The position numbers and the translations under genes are program-made. A stretch of 64,000 bases of DNA from the NCBI GenBank assembly GCA_001986395.2, contig MQVO02000009.1, positions 558,001 to 622,000 of the forward strand, read 5' to 3'. Position 1 is the stretch's first letter. Every line of letters begins with the position of its first letter. Positions 54,615 through 64,000 of this stretch are shown in pieces. This DNA comes from Irpex lacteus. Taxonomy: Eukaryota > Basidiomycota > Agaricomycetes > Polyporales > Irpicaceae. The notes below the pieces were generated by a model that was not told the DNA's origin, did no database searches, and saw only the letters and a list, made by a program, of their open reading frames with translations.

Positions 54615-57250
54615 TCATACTCGTTTGAAAGAAATCTCACCTTCAAGGTCTCGCCGATCACAGAGGGATGCCAGGTCTAGTCGGCGGAGATGGAGGCAGC
54701 AGGTCTTCAGACTGTCCCACAGAGCAGTTGAGGTGACGCCACGCTTATCGTCTGTCCCGTCAGAATTGCGTACAGCATCGGCTTCTTGTAAGGCCAACGC
54801 GTCGAGAATATGAGAAGAAGCTTCTTGGTAACGCTGTTCGACGATCAGTAGGACATTCAAGTAAAACACCTGTGACACAACATGTTACTACTTACACGTA
54901 GATTTATGCACGAGATGCCGAGATTAAATCTACCGAACGAAAAGAGTGAGAGACCGGAATAAGAGCGATAAAGATAAAATATACCTGGCTCTAATGTAAG
55001 CAGGGTTGAGCTCCAGAGCCTTGTAATAATACTGCAGTGCCTCTGATGCTTGACCGCTATTTGCTAGAGTGGCACCGACTCTATTGTAGAGTTGTGGGTC
55101 CTACAGAGCCGCGTGAGGGAGGATGATTCAACGAGTAGGGCCTACTCACCTCTGGTCTCATCGCAAGAGCGATCAGGAAGCAGTCTTTCGCTTTATCATA
55201 AGCCTTAAACATCAATGAGACACAGGAACACCGTTGACACACGAAACAACCTGTACGTACCTCGTTAGTGTTCATCAGCACGGCGAGAGCGATCTGGATG
55301 TCGGCATCGATGTCATCTCCCGCACTCCGCGACATATGTATCAAGCAGTCCGTAAGGTATGCGAACTTCTCGTGCTGTGTCATGTCATCCCGCTCGGGCG
55401 TGTGCATGCGGAACGCATCGACTGCGTCCTTGTACCGCTCGTTCTGAGTGACCCAAGACTGGATAGCCTCATAGGCGCCACTTCTGTTGCCTTCGTTGGT
55501 GTGCGATATCGCAAGAGCCACCCAAGATGGAAGATGGTTGGGGTCAAGTTCCAACGCTCGCCGTAGAGCATGTATCGCCTTCGCCTCGCGCTCATTCTCT
55601 TGCTGCTTTACTCCAAGAGAGTACCAAGCCTCCACGTTGGTGGGGTCGCGCTGAACAGCTGCCTCCATTTGGAGGACGCTCTGTTTCATTGTCTCTGTGA
55701 GTTATCAATCAACGACACTAGACGTACACACCTCATACAACGACAGCTCCGCGCCTTGAGCATGCAAGGCGTGATGTCTGGTCTGACTGTGTAAATAAGG
55801 GTTGTTCTGAGCGAACTGGTAATTCGAAATAGGCCGAATTCCGGTGGCTGTGGCCTCGAACCTAGACCAGTCGTTCTGCAACCGATCCCATTCAGCCTGC
55901 TGTGCTTGTAATGCAGCAGGGAGACCAGGATGACGTTCGGCCACTTGGGGTACATTATGATAGTCAATGTACGCGTCGTTCTCCTGGCGGAAATACTCGT
56001 CAATTTCTTCCTCAGCAGACCGCAAAACCTCATCGAGAGACTCAGAGACCATCGGCTGTGCTGTACTTGAGTTGAATGTAGCTGAGCTACCGCCAAACGC
56101 CATAGATGGATCCACAGCCCTCCCTTTCCCTTTCGCGGAGGACGTCGATTGGAATTCGTTTGCCCACCCGTTGATACCCTGCGCTGAGACCCCCTCCTTT
56201 GGCACCATCTTGTCGCCTTCTACGGTGACCTCATGGTCTCTGAGCTGTTTCATTAAGCCGAGGAATGCGCTGTTCTTGAACTTCGGATTCTCTTCGTTCT
56301 GTACAGCCTCCATGAGGGAACCAGCTGCTCGAGCGAGTGCGTCGGGATCATCGGCTTTGTGTGCTCTTGCTTCTTGTACTGCTTCTGTCGATGCGGCCGG
56401 TAATTCGTGAGTGGCGAAGGCTTCTTCCCAGCGAGATGCTGTAGTTAAAAAAAGGCATGTCAAGATGGAAAGTTATGTAGAGTTCCATCCTTACTTACAA
56501 TCGGCGTGGGTTGGTGGTGTTTCCGTCGCCAGATGGGGACCAGGACTCATGATATTCAGGGGCTGTTGGAATGACATGGAATGCATGCCATTCGCAAATA
56601 AGGGGTGAAAAGGTGCCGATGGATTCGCTTCGATTCGTTTTCAATAACCGCACATAACTGGTCGTGAGGTTGCGCACCTTGCTGAGCTATCCCACTCATT
56701 TCCTGTTGATGTACAGGAGAGACGACCGCTGGCTGCGGCTGGGAAAGAAACGCTTGAGAGAAATTATGTTGTGATGCTTGTGACGAAGGGGTTTGTTGAA
56801 TGAAATCTAACGTCCACGCCTTGGAGGAATGCGCGGACATAGGTACATGATTGGAAGTAGTGGGGAGTGCATTATTGAGGAGTGAGAGGTCAAACGGTGC
56901 AGGAGCTGCAGATGTGCTGCCAGAGCCTCCGCTAAAGAAACGCGCGGCGTCTTGATCTATGCCTGGCACACTCGTGTACTGGGAGCGGAATACCTAATGA
57001 CAGGTCAGACTACGGGAATATCTCAGACGAGCTGTGGTACATACCTCTTTCGATGAGCCCGCTCGCCCAGCACCAAAGTGATCCTACAGTTGCATGGTAG
57101 TGAATATCTCAGCGACTTCCACTCATGTTTATAACTACTGTCATGACATACCTGCTGAAGCCCTCTGTCTCGATCAAGCTGTTTCGAAAGCCCCTGGAGA
57201 GGGTTGAGGGGGCCACAATCGGCCCCATTCACAAGCATTGGCAAAGCCAT
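54615..57250 (-). CDS. PEX5: Peroxisomal targeting signal 1 receptor Pex5
   Basis: It starts MALPMLVNGADCGPLNPLQG at 57250, with the conserved Cys-11 type N-terminus used for export ubiquitination, then LSKQLDRDRGLQQ spliced to DHFGAGRAGSSKEVFRSQY. The disordered N-terminal half carries W-x-x-x-F/Y-type motifs (WASRWEEAF, WANEF, WSRF) that bind Pex14 and Pex13. The TPR domain begins near YQFAQNNPYLHS and continues VEAWYSLGVKQQENEREAKA, LDPNHLPSWVALAISHTNEG, DADIQIALAVLMNTNE, AYDKAKDCFLIALAMRPE, DPQLYNRVGATLANSGQASE, LNPAYIRARFNLGISCINLR and RYQEASSHILDALALQE. It ends LASLCDRRDLEGEISFKRV at 54615; a splice at the last GGTGAG could replace the final residues. The receptor imports proteins bearing a C-terminal SKL-type signal. 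Confidence 0.92.
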
Positions 57251-59389
57251 GGCTGGGGGGTATGGAGATGAAAGACAGGTTCAAGTTGCAAGCTATAGAC
57301 GGGTACAAGGTGGCACTCGACCTACCTCCGAATCGCTGGTAGAGCGAAAGCCGATTTATGGGCGGCAAAAATGCGGGGGTCCGGGGGACGCTTGATTTAG
57401 ATTTCACGTGCCTCAGGGAGTGGGTAAGCCAGCTTAGTCATCGGAATACGTTCTGGGAAGCCCTCGAGCAGCAGCCTAGCTGAAGATTAACATGGTACAC
57501 GCTGGCAGACTTTTACTCTGAGGATGATATACGGTTGTCCTCCAGGCGATATGTTTTAGGTACACTCATTACCATAAATAGCCAGCCGTGCCTATTTTGG
57601 CAGTTATATTTCGAGCGCCACAAGGCTCACTTGTGACCGTCACGATTTGGTCATGACTCACGATCATTCTTACTTGGTTGCAGCGTCAGTTAAGTAAGTG
57701 CAGTGCTACTATATTGACGATTGTGTCTATGCTTGACTATTACTAAGCTAAGGAAACTATGCCTTGAGCCTTGCGTTCGATCGCGAACGCGCGGCTACAG
57801 AAAACATATGAATGTCACTGACTCGGACTACTCTACTGTAGTAGCTATACTCGATGCTTTTCGGCGGCATCCAATAGTACGCAATAAGTACTAGAAAATT
57901 GCTATGACATCCATCGGAGTACTCTACTATTGTCGATTAGCTGGTCGCATAATTTCGGATTAGGAGTAGGGAAGGCTGTGATGTCCGACACATTGCTGAT
58001 GGCAGTTTCGGAGGGTAGGCCAGCTGCACCAAAGTAGAGGTAGCAAGCAGGTACTACTTGGTACTAGTCATAACAGCCACGAAGACCAGTGGGGGGCACA
58101 TGCTACACGGAGTTAAGTAACCCTGCTATTGATCACATTTATGCCTGCGTTGTAACCCCACTCATCACGCATCCAGGAAACATTGCTGATCATTTTCATT
58201 CTCAGCCGCTATTATTGACTATTGACGGACCTACACATGACAGAATTCGGGTGCAGGTCGCCAGGTCAGATCACAGTGGACCTTGTGCCTCTTGCACCAG
58301 ACGCCCCGTGTCACAGAGACGATGTCCCTGCAAAAGCACGCGATGAGGATTATCAGCTTTCATCGACAGGCCATGGGATCGTAGCATGTATTCAACATAT
58401 GAACGGAACGCGGTGGCGGAATTCCCTCGGCTTTGCTGCTTGTTTGGTACCGTAAGAGTGTTTCCCGATAAATACGGGATGCCCGGGCCCAGTGCTTCTA
58501 TCAAGCTTGTAAAACCGCCCAAGTGTATCACCGTCTTGTGACGGGTTGATCTGCTACTTTTGCATTGTTGCAATTACAACATGCTTACCGCAGTGGGATT
58601 GCTTCAGCTACTCCAGTGCATTCCGTAACGTGGGTGCACGATCGTCGGCTGAAAGGCTTCTTTTCTTACTACTGATGTCTGGGTTATGCGTTCCCGAAAG
58701 CTTCCAATTTCCATTAGCAATCGTTTATAGCGTTACCTTCTAGAGAGCACACTTACGTTCTCGAGAAGTGACTTATTCCATGCTGCTATTGACAGACGTG
58801 CACCTGGGCAGCCCAGAATACTTTTGTGCTGATATGCCGGTCGACGGAAGTGTTTCGCCTTCAATGACTACCTGATGTGGCAAAATATACCGGAATTCGT
58901 AAGCAAGGCGGGATACGACCGCCCTCCGGAGGTCAGCCGCCTTGGCGCTCTGCTACTCGAACCTCTACGACTGCCAATCCAGGAGCCGATCGGTTACACA
59001 TTCAGGAAAATCGGGTTACAAACCTCCAAGGCGTCGAGAGAGAGACTCTGGAATGATGGCTCATGGGGTATGTTTCACAACTGTCATTCAAAGCAATAAT
59101 CCCGTACCTTCCGTGTTGGCTTCATTTCCGGGAAGTCCTCGGCTGTATCAGACTTGTACCTCAAACTGTTAACATAAATAAGGCTCATTGGATCATTAAT
59201 AAAAGCGTAACCAGTCGTAAATAATATCGCTTCGTATGGCCTGCCTCTACATCTCCATGGTTGTTCCAAGTGAGTACATGAGCACCAGCAAGAAAAGAAC
59301 GCTTATAATTACAGTGCCGGTGGGGGTATTGAGGGTAACCTTCAGATTATGAGGAAGGACATACGATCAAGCTATAAGTCTTGGGTGAA
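57251..59389. other. 2.1-kb region without a supported gene
   Basis: It contains the PEX5 promoter side and only short open frames (58089-58743, 58875-59172 plus; 58271-58573 minus) without recognisable domains. No repeat or mobile element was seen. Confidence 0.4.
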
Positions 59390-60789
59390 TTATGAAGCAG
59401 AAGCAGGAGAGCCCTTGCGATCCGAAGCGTTGCTCTGGCCGTCCCAGTCATCGTCGCCAGGACTTAGACGAGCAGCAATAGCGACTGCATCGGCGGTCTG
59501 TTTACATTCGGTTCCACCTTCAGATTTCACTGTGGGAAAGGATCCGTTATTGAAAAAAAACTAAGCATGGAAGGAAAGAAGAGACTTACGATGGCGCTAC
59601 ATCACACGAGTTCAGAAGCACAGCAAAAGCCGAGAAACGACAATCAGCACAGCGCTTTAGCAATCTGGACACAAATTGCTCACGTTGAGAGCGTCTAGTC
59701 TGCTAAAGGTTTTCCCACACCCCTGGCAGACGTTTGATGTTTGTGATCTGGTTGCGTGTAGAGCTTGATGCCGCCTGGATAACGATGCCGTGGTAAGCAT
59801 ACGTCTTCATCGTGCCGCTACTGACATGGCATCACTTACTTGCAGTCGTGCTGTCGAGCAAAACCTTTACCGCACCCAGGCCATTCGCAGACGAACGGCC
59901 GCTCTTCAGTGTGCGAGCGCAAATGTCCTGCACAGATAAAAGAGATCAGATTGACGCCACAATGGATATCTAGCGTGAAAGACGTACCTCGTAGATTGAA
60001 GCGGCGAGTGAAGGTGCTTCCGCAGCCTGGAACAGGGCACTGAAAATTGGCCTCATTCCGCCTACGGCTGGCACTGGCTGCCTGTGTTGCGCTCGTCGTG
60101 ACCTGCTGCTTCTCGACTTGCAAAATCGGAGGCAAGCGGGTACTAGACGAAGACGATCCACCAATGCCTGCCCACGATGGCGACGAGAGCAGAGAGAGCG
60201 ATGAGGATGAAGGCATCATACGCGACTGTTCATACAGATAGGCGGCATGAGGAGCCCGTTCCGCCTCGCCACTGAGAGGACTTCGGCGAATCTCACGGCG
60301 CGATGTATTCGCCAACATGAGAGGGACACCAGATGGGACGTTCAGCGATGGCGAACTGGATGTTAGCGATGGATGATGCTGGGTAGGCATCGCGAGCGTG
60401 TGCATGGCCGACGATCCAGACGACTGTGGCGATGGTATATGGGACTGCATGGACGGTGAGTGGTGCATCTGCGAGGCGCTAGAATACCGCTCGTTGCTCG
60501 TGGAGGCGTGGTTGTGCATGTTCAAGGGCATGGAGGACTGCATGCCGGCAAACTGCGACGGATCGCCTCTGAACCTTCCTCCAATGCTGCCTGCGACATA
60601 AGCATTGTAGCCCTGTGCAGAAGGTAAGGTCTGCTGGTGGGTTTGGGTGGAGGACATGTAGGCGTGCGAGGAGGCCTGAGAGTTGAGAGGATAGAAATCC
60701 CGGGAGGAAAGGGCGAGTGAATCATAGATGTGCTGTGGATAAGTATTGGGCAAGAAGCTCGCCGCGTGCATTCTACTATCGACTTCCAT
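59390..60789 (-). CDS. C2H2-type zinc-finger transcription factor
   Basis: It starts MEVDSRMHAASFLPNTYPQH at 60789. About 240 residues rich in Ser, Gln, His and Pro precede the fingers: FQCPVPGCGSTFTRRFNLR spliced to GHLRSHTEE, then RPFVCEWPGCGKGFARQHDC spliced to KRHQALH, then VCQGCGKTFSRLDALN. To continue the third finger, a 7-nt exon (59590-59596, CGCCATC on the minus strand) must be included. The text then reads RHLKSEGGTECKQTADAVAI (exon 59390-59529) and ends DGQSNASDRKGSPASAS. The third finger is thus of C2HC kind (CX2CX12HX8C). The F-N-L-R-G-H-x-R-S-H-x-E-E-R-P-F-V-C and A-R-Q-H-D-C-K-R-H layout is that of Crz1-related Agaricomycete factors, but the orthologue is not certain. Nuclear DNA-binding regulator. 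Confidence 0.82.
59590..59596 (-). other. 7-nt micro-exon of the C2H2 factor
   Basis: CGCCATC lies between acceptor GATGTAG and donor GTAAGT on the minus strand. It encodes R-H plus the first base of Leu, supplying the zinc-binding His of the third finger. Without it neither the finger nor the downstream EGGTEC frame is obtained. Confidence 0.7.
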
Positions 60790-63700
60790 TATAGTTGACG
60801 CCTATTGCGGGAACGAGTGCCTGAGTGTTTGAGCGGTTCGATGAGCGCGTGCTGGCCTTGTGTATTGGTATGTGGCCCGGATTGCGGGTGATGAATGTGA
60901 TGGAGAGAACTGAAGTATCGAGGAGGAGGATGGTCGGTCGGTGAAGACAAGTCGGGATAGCTTGAGTCTTTAAGTAGTGCACCACCGAGGCTGGTAGACC
61001 GGTGACAGAGCGCTCCTGTTGTTGATTATTATACGTGACATGTCAGACGTGCCAGCTAGCCAAAATGTCCGCTTGTAGATCAGCGATCTTTCCTCCCGAT
61101 CCCGCAGGACCAGATGAGCGCCCTTGCCCCGCTTGCTCCCCGACTGGCCATGGCCCTCGGGCGTTCCAGAAAGCGCGCATTGATTGGAGAAACCGAGGGC
61201 ACTCGCCGCTGGGACTCCCACCGGTGGCGGTGCGAGCATCGTACTCCGGGACACCCGTGCACGATAGATACCGACTGAATCAGGCAACTGGCATCAGTGA
61301 CAGCAGGACCCCGGCTACTGCGCTGGAAGAAATGTTAGTGCCTTTCTTCCCGCGTACGTCTTATTGGAAAGTTGAAACCCCTCCGCGCCCATAATAGCTG
61401 CGTTACTGTGGCCCATTTGCTCTTGCTATCACGCCGCCCAGCGCAGGCGGTTGTGCGACACGCGAGATGGTACCCCACTTGCAATACCGCTATAGAAAGT
61501 ACGGGCGGATGCTATCACACTGATGATACTTTGCTCAAATGTACAGATTTTCATCCCGCCTATGCAGGTTGCCGCAAACCGGCCCCGCCAGTTCGTCGTT
61601 ACACCGTTCGATGGACACATACGTGCACTGCCTTGATGTATCTATTCTACGAGCTTATCCTATATCTGCACAGCTCGTCGCTGGCCAACAGTTCAGACGA
61701 GAAGCCATGGCAGCCTCTGACACCCACTGCGCAAGCATGGCACCACGCAATGAGGAGGTAAAGCGTAGGTCCCGCGAAGCATCTCCCCGCTAGTTTTCTC
61801 GTCGATCGTTGAATATGCCGTTGTTGAGCACAGCACCGATTTAAGCACCTAGCATGAACCTACTGCCCATTCTACCGCTGTTAAGCGATGTACCTAATAG
61901 TAGCTGTGCTGCTTTATGTCGGTGTCCAGGACGCCGCCGATGCGGGGGTACACCGCTTCCCACCAATGAGCCGGATTACAGGCGCCAACGACAGCCTCCA
62001 GGAGTAAATGGACAGAGAGGATGCCCAGCATCTTGAATATTCTCGCAACAAGACAATCAGACCATGAGTCTTGTCGGGGATGCTCCGCCATTAGCGAGGG
62101 GGCTTGCGTTCGAGTGGTGTACCGTAAGGTCGCGTTCGGGCTAGCTGAGCGGCTGCAATGAAGTTTCTATCCTGATATTGGTGAAGTGAGCATACTTACC
62201 ATCTCAACGCTGCGCATCATGCCTTTCTGTCAAAGGTAAGTGACTGCGTGCTGTAGCTCTTACTGTCCGTTACCAAGGTGCGCCAATATGCCTCTTGATA
62301 AACAGCCGTGCAGATGAATGTCTTTGACCTTCGTCTTAACCACAGCCTGTTCACCGGCGATAGTAGCTCGCTGAGGGAAATGTTGGTACGATCGCATCAC
62401 CGTAACAGCAATGAACCAGTGAACTGAGACGCGAATACTGAGAGTCGGCTGACGGTTTGAGAATCGAGCTTAGCGACCATACAATCAAGCGCTGCAAAAT
62501 GACGAGCTCTCCTTCATCAATTATTGATGAATTACTCACTGTTTCCCAAGAAGCAGCACAGTATATCTCCACGCTTTTCTTCTGGTACACTCTTGCGCAC
62601 TTTGTGTATGAGCGCTGTATCAAGCCTGGATTAACTTCGTTGCTATTAATCGTAGATTCGTTCCATTGTGAGGTGCTGGCTTACGTTTGGTGCTCGGGAT
62701 ACCGCCGTACGAGTGATTCGTAACTTGAGCCTTCCGTGGTGGTCGGGCTACAGTAAAGTATTTCCCAATCGTTACTACTTTATTGACCAGGTTCTTTAGG
62801 GCATTGGTGTCTGAACTGGCCGCACATATCATCAGCGTATGCTATGACCAGTAGGATTTGTTACTGAGGCTGCAGACAGCTGCGTTGGCGTATGCACAAC
62901 AGTAGCAAAGCCTGCTGGATAGCAGGTACCTGAAACCCGGCGTAACAGCAGTCAGTGTTCGGGGAGAAAGTTGAACGCTCGCCGACAACATTTGTTCCAT
63001 CCACGCGTCGTTTTGACACGGTGATCAACCTTGAAACGACGAGAAACGTCCCAGCTGATCAAGTGCCTTTACAATCTATTGTTGAGGTGACCGGACGGCG
63101 TGTGTAGAACCTGGCGAGAACTTAAGAACTTGTCAGCGCCCATAATCATCAGCCTGAATGTACAGGGTCCTGCCGGATAAGTATCTTCCCTGAATTATGT
63201 TGGTAACGGGCAGTGGGACGACCTGTGTTCAAGAGAGGAGTAGGTTGAAAGTGATTGTCTCTAAGGAAAGCCGAAGTAAGCCTACATACCGTGTTCAGCA
63301 GTCACAAACTGGACATACCTGATGAATGTGCTGGCAGACCGAATTGGCGCGTAGTTGTATGGGAGTTATGCGTAAGCTTGCTTTGAGAGAACGAAGGGGC
63401 GGTTCCGATGGATATGGATAACTAGTCAGGCACACGCTTGCCTTGGTCAGCTTTGCGGTCTCGTCCCACCGTATCTTATGGTATATGGTTCTGCAGGATG
63501 AGCACGCTGACGGACAGGTTTGAGTTACGATGTTATATTTAAAAACCGCTCCCACACGCTAACCGACAATGCAATTGGGTGCAAGGAGTCCTAAAGATGG
63601 GGGTAATTCGATAGCCTCGACCTACGACCTACGACAGTGATTCTCGTTGAGCAATATGCGATTGGGAACGCCTTCCAGAAGGAAAAAAAAATCAGTGAAA

Positions 63701-64000
63701 TAGTAATATTAACATGAGGCGAACAGATTGTCTGAACCGTCTCTCGCCGACGTACGATGGGGCCCGCTAAACGATCACGCTTGTGAGAAGACAGTCACAA
63801 ACGTGATAAGACTTCTGTCAGAACTATGTTCATAGCAGATAGTGTCGTAAAGACACACCTTATCCTTGATGCCTCTCCAGCGGCGAGAGCTCATGAAACA
63901 AAGCGTAAAGTACGCAACTCGGATGACTCGGAAGAGTAGGTTCCAAGTTGCAAAAGAGCGCCGGAATTGTCTGCTTCGGAAGAACCCCGATTGATCCCGA
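60790..64000. other. 3.2-kb region without a supported gene
   Basis: It starts with the promoter side of the C2H2 factor. Open frames up to 129 codons (61035-61394, 61372-61761 plus) show no domain and no codon pattern like their neighbours. No repeat, mobile element or RNA gene was recognised up to the window end. Confidence 0.4.

Noticed and set aside
1..64000. tRNA genes, CRISPR arrays and autonomous transposons
   Set aside because: Looked for B-box-like GGTTCGAANCC words, regular spaced repeats and transposase or reverse-transcriptase motifs; none was convincing by eye.

Overview
The window looks like nuclear DNA of a filamentous basidiomycete, most likely an Agaricomycete. Protein genes are interrupted by many 45-70 nt GT-AG introns. 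The conserved proteins (RACK1, Slu7, Pex5, Ert1/AcuK, Mtq1, Yip3/PRA1, Cdc26) are fungal, and there are lineage-typical families: DUF6533 membrane proteins, F-box/leucine-rich proteins and an MLKL-like-adaptor kinase. No tRNA, rRNA, CRISPR array, virus or autonomous transposon was recognised. All gene models come from hand splicing of the sequence; spans are more reliable than individual splice sites.

Layout: 0-1.2 kb, 5' part of a kinase-type gene (-), cut by the window edge. 2.3-3.5 kb, LYC1-like acetyltransferase (+). 3.9-5.2 kb, RACK1 (-), carrying a U24-type C/D snoRNA in its only long intron. 6.4-10.9 kb, two DUF6533 genes (+). 10.9-11.4 kb, a MITE-like inverted-repeat element. 13.5-14.9 kb, bZIP factor (+). 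15.3-16.4 kb, conserved hypothetical (-). 17.3-19.4 kb, FucP-like MFS transporter (+), tail to tail with a nucleoside hydrolase (-, 19.6-21.4 kb). 22.2-27.1 kb, two more DUF6533 genes (-), in mirror orientation to the first pair. 28.2-30.2 kb, SLU7 (-). 30.8-32.0 kb, secreted CE16/GDSL esterase (-), with a relict extra last exon downstream. 32.8-34.0 kb, SDR (-). 34.6-43.1 kb, a tandem array of four F-box paralogues (-), two broken and two open, with a 194-bp hexamer tract upstream of the third. 43.6-45.0 kb, CDC26 (-) and PRA1 (+) sharing a short divergent promoter. 45.9-48.4 kb, ERT1/acuK regulator (-), divergent from MTQ1/HemK methyltransferase (+, 48.9-49.9 kb). 54.6-57.3 kb, PEX5 (-). 59.4-60.8 kb, C2H2 factor (-). 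The stretches 49.9-54.6, 57.3-59.4 and 60.8-64 kb are largely without recognisable genes.

The housekeeping genes form no single pathway. Ert1 (gluconeogenesis control) and Pex5 (peroxisomal import) both belong to growth on non-sugar carbon, but nothing here shows that they are linked. The lineage-specific part of the window consists of two expanding families, DUF6533 and F-box, with visible decay of individual copies. The most distinctive signals are very short exons: a 10-nt exon kept in all four DUF6533 genes and a 7-nt exon in the zinc-finger gene. The others are the snoRNA in the RACK1 intron and the hexamer expansion in one F-box promoter.
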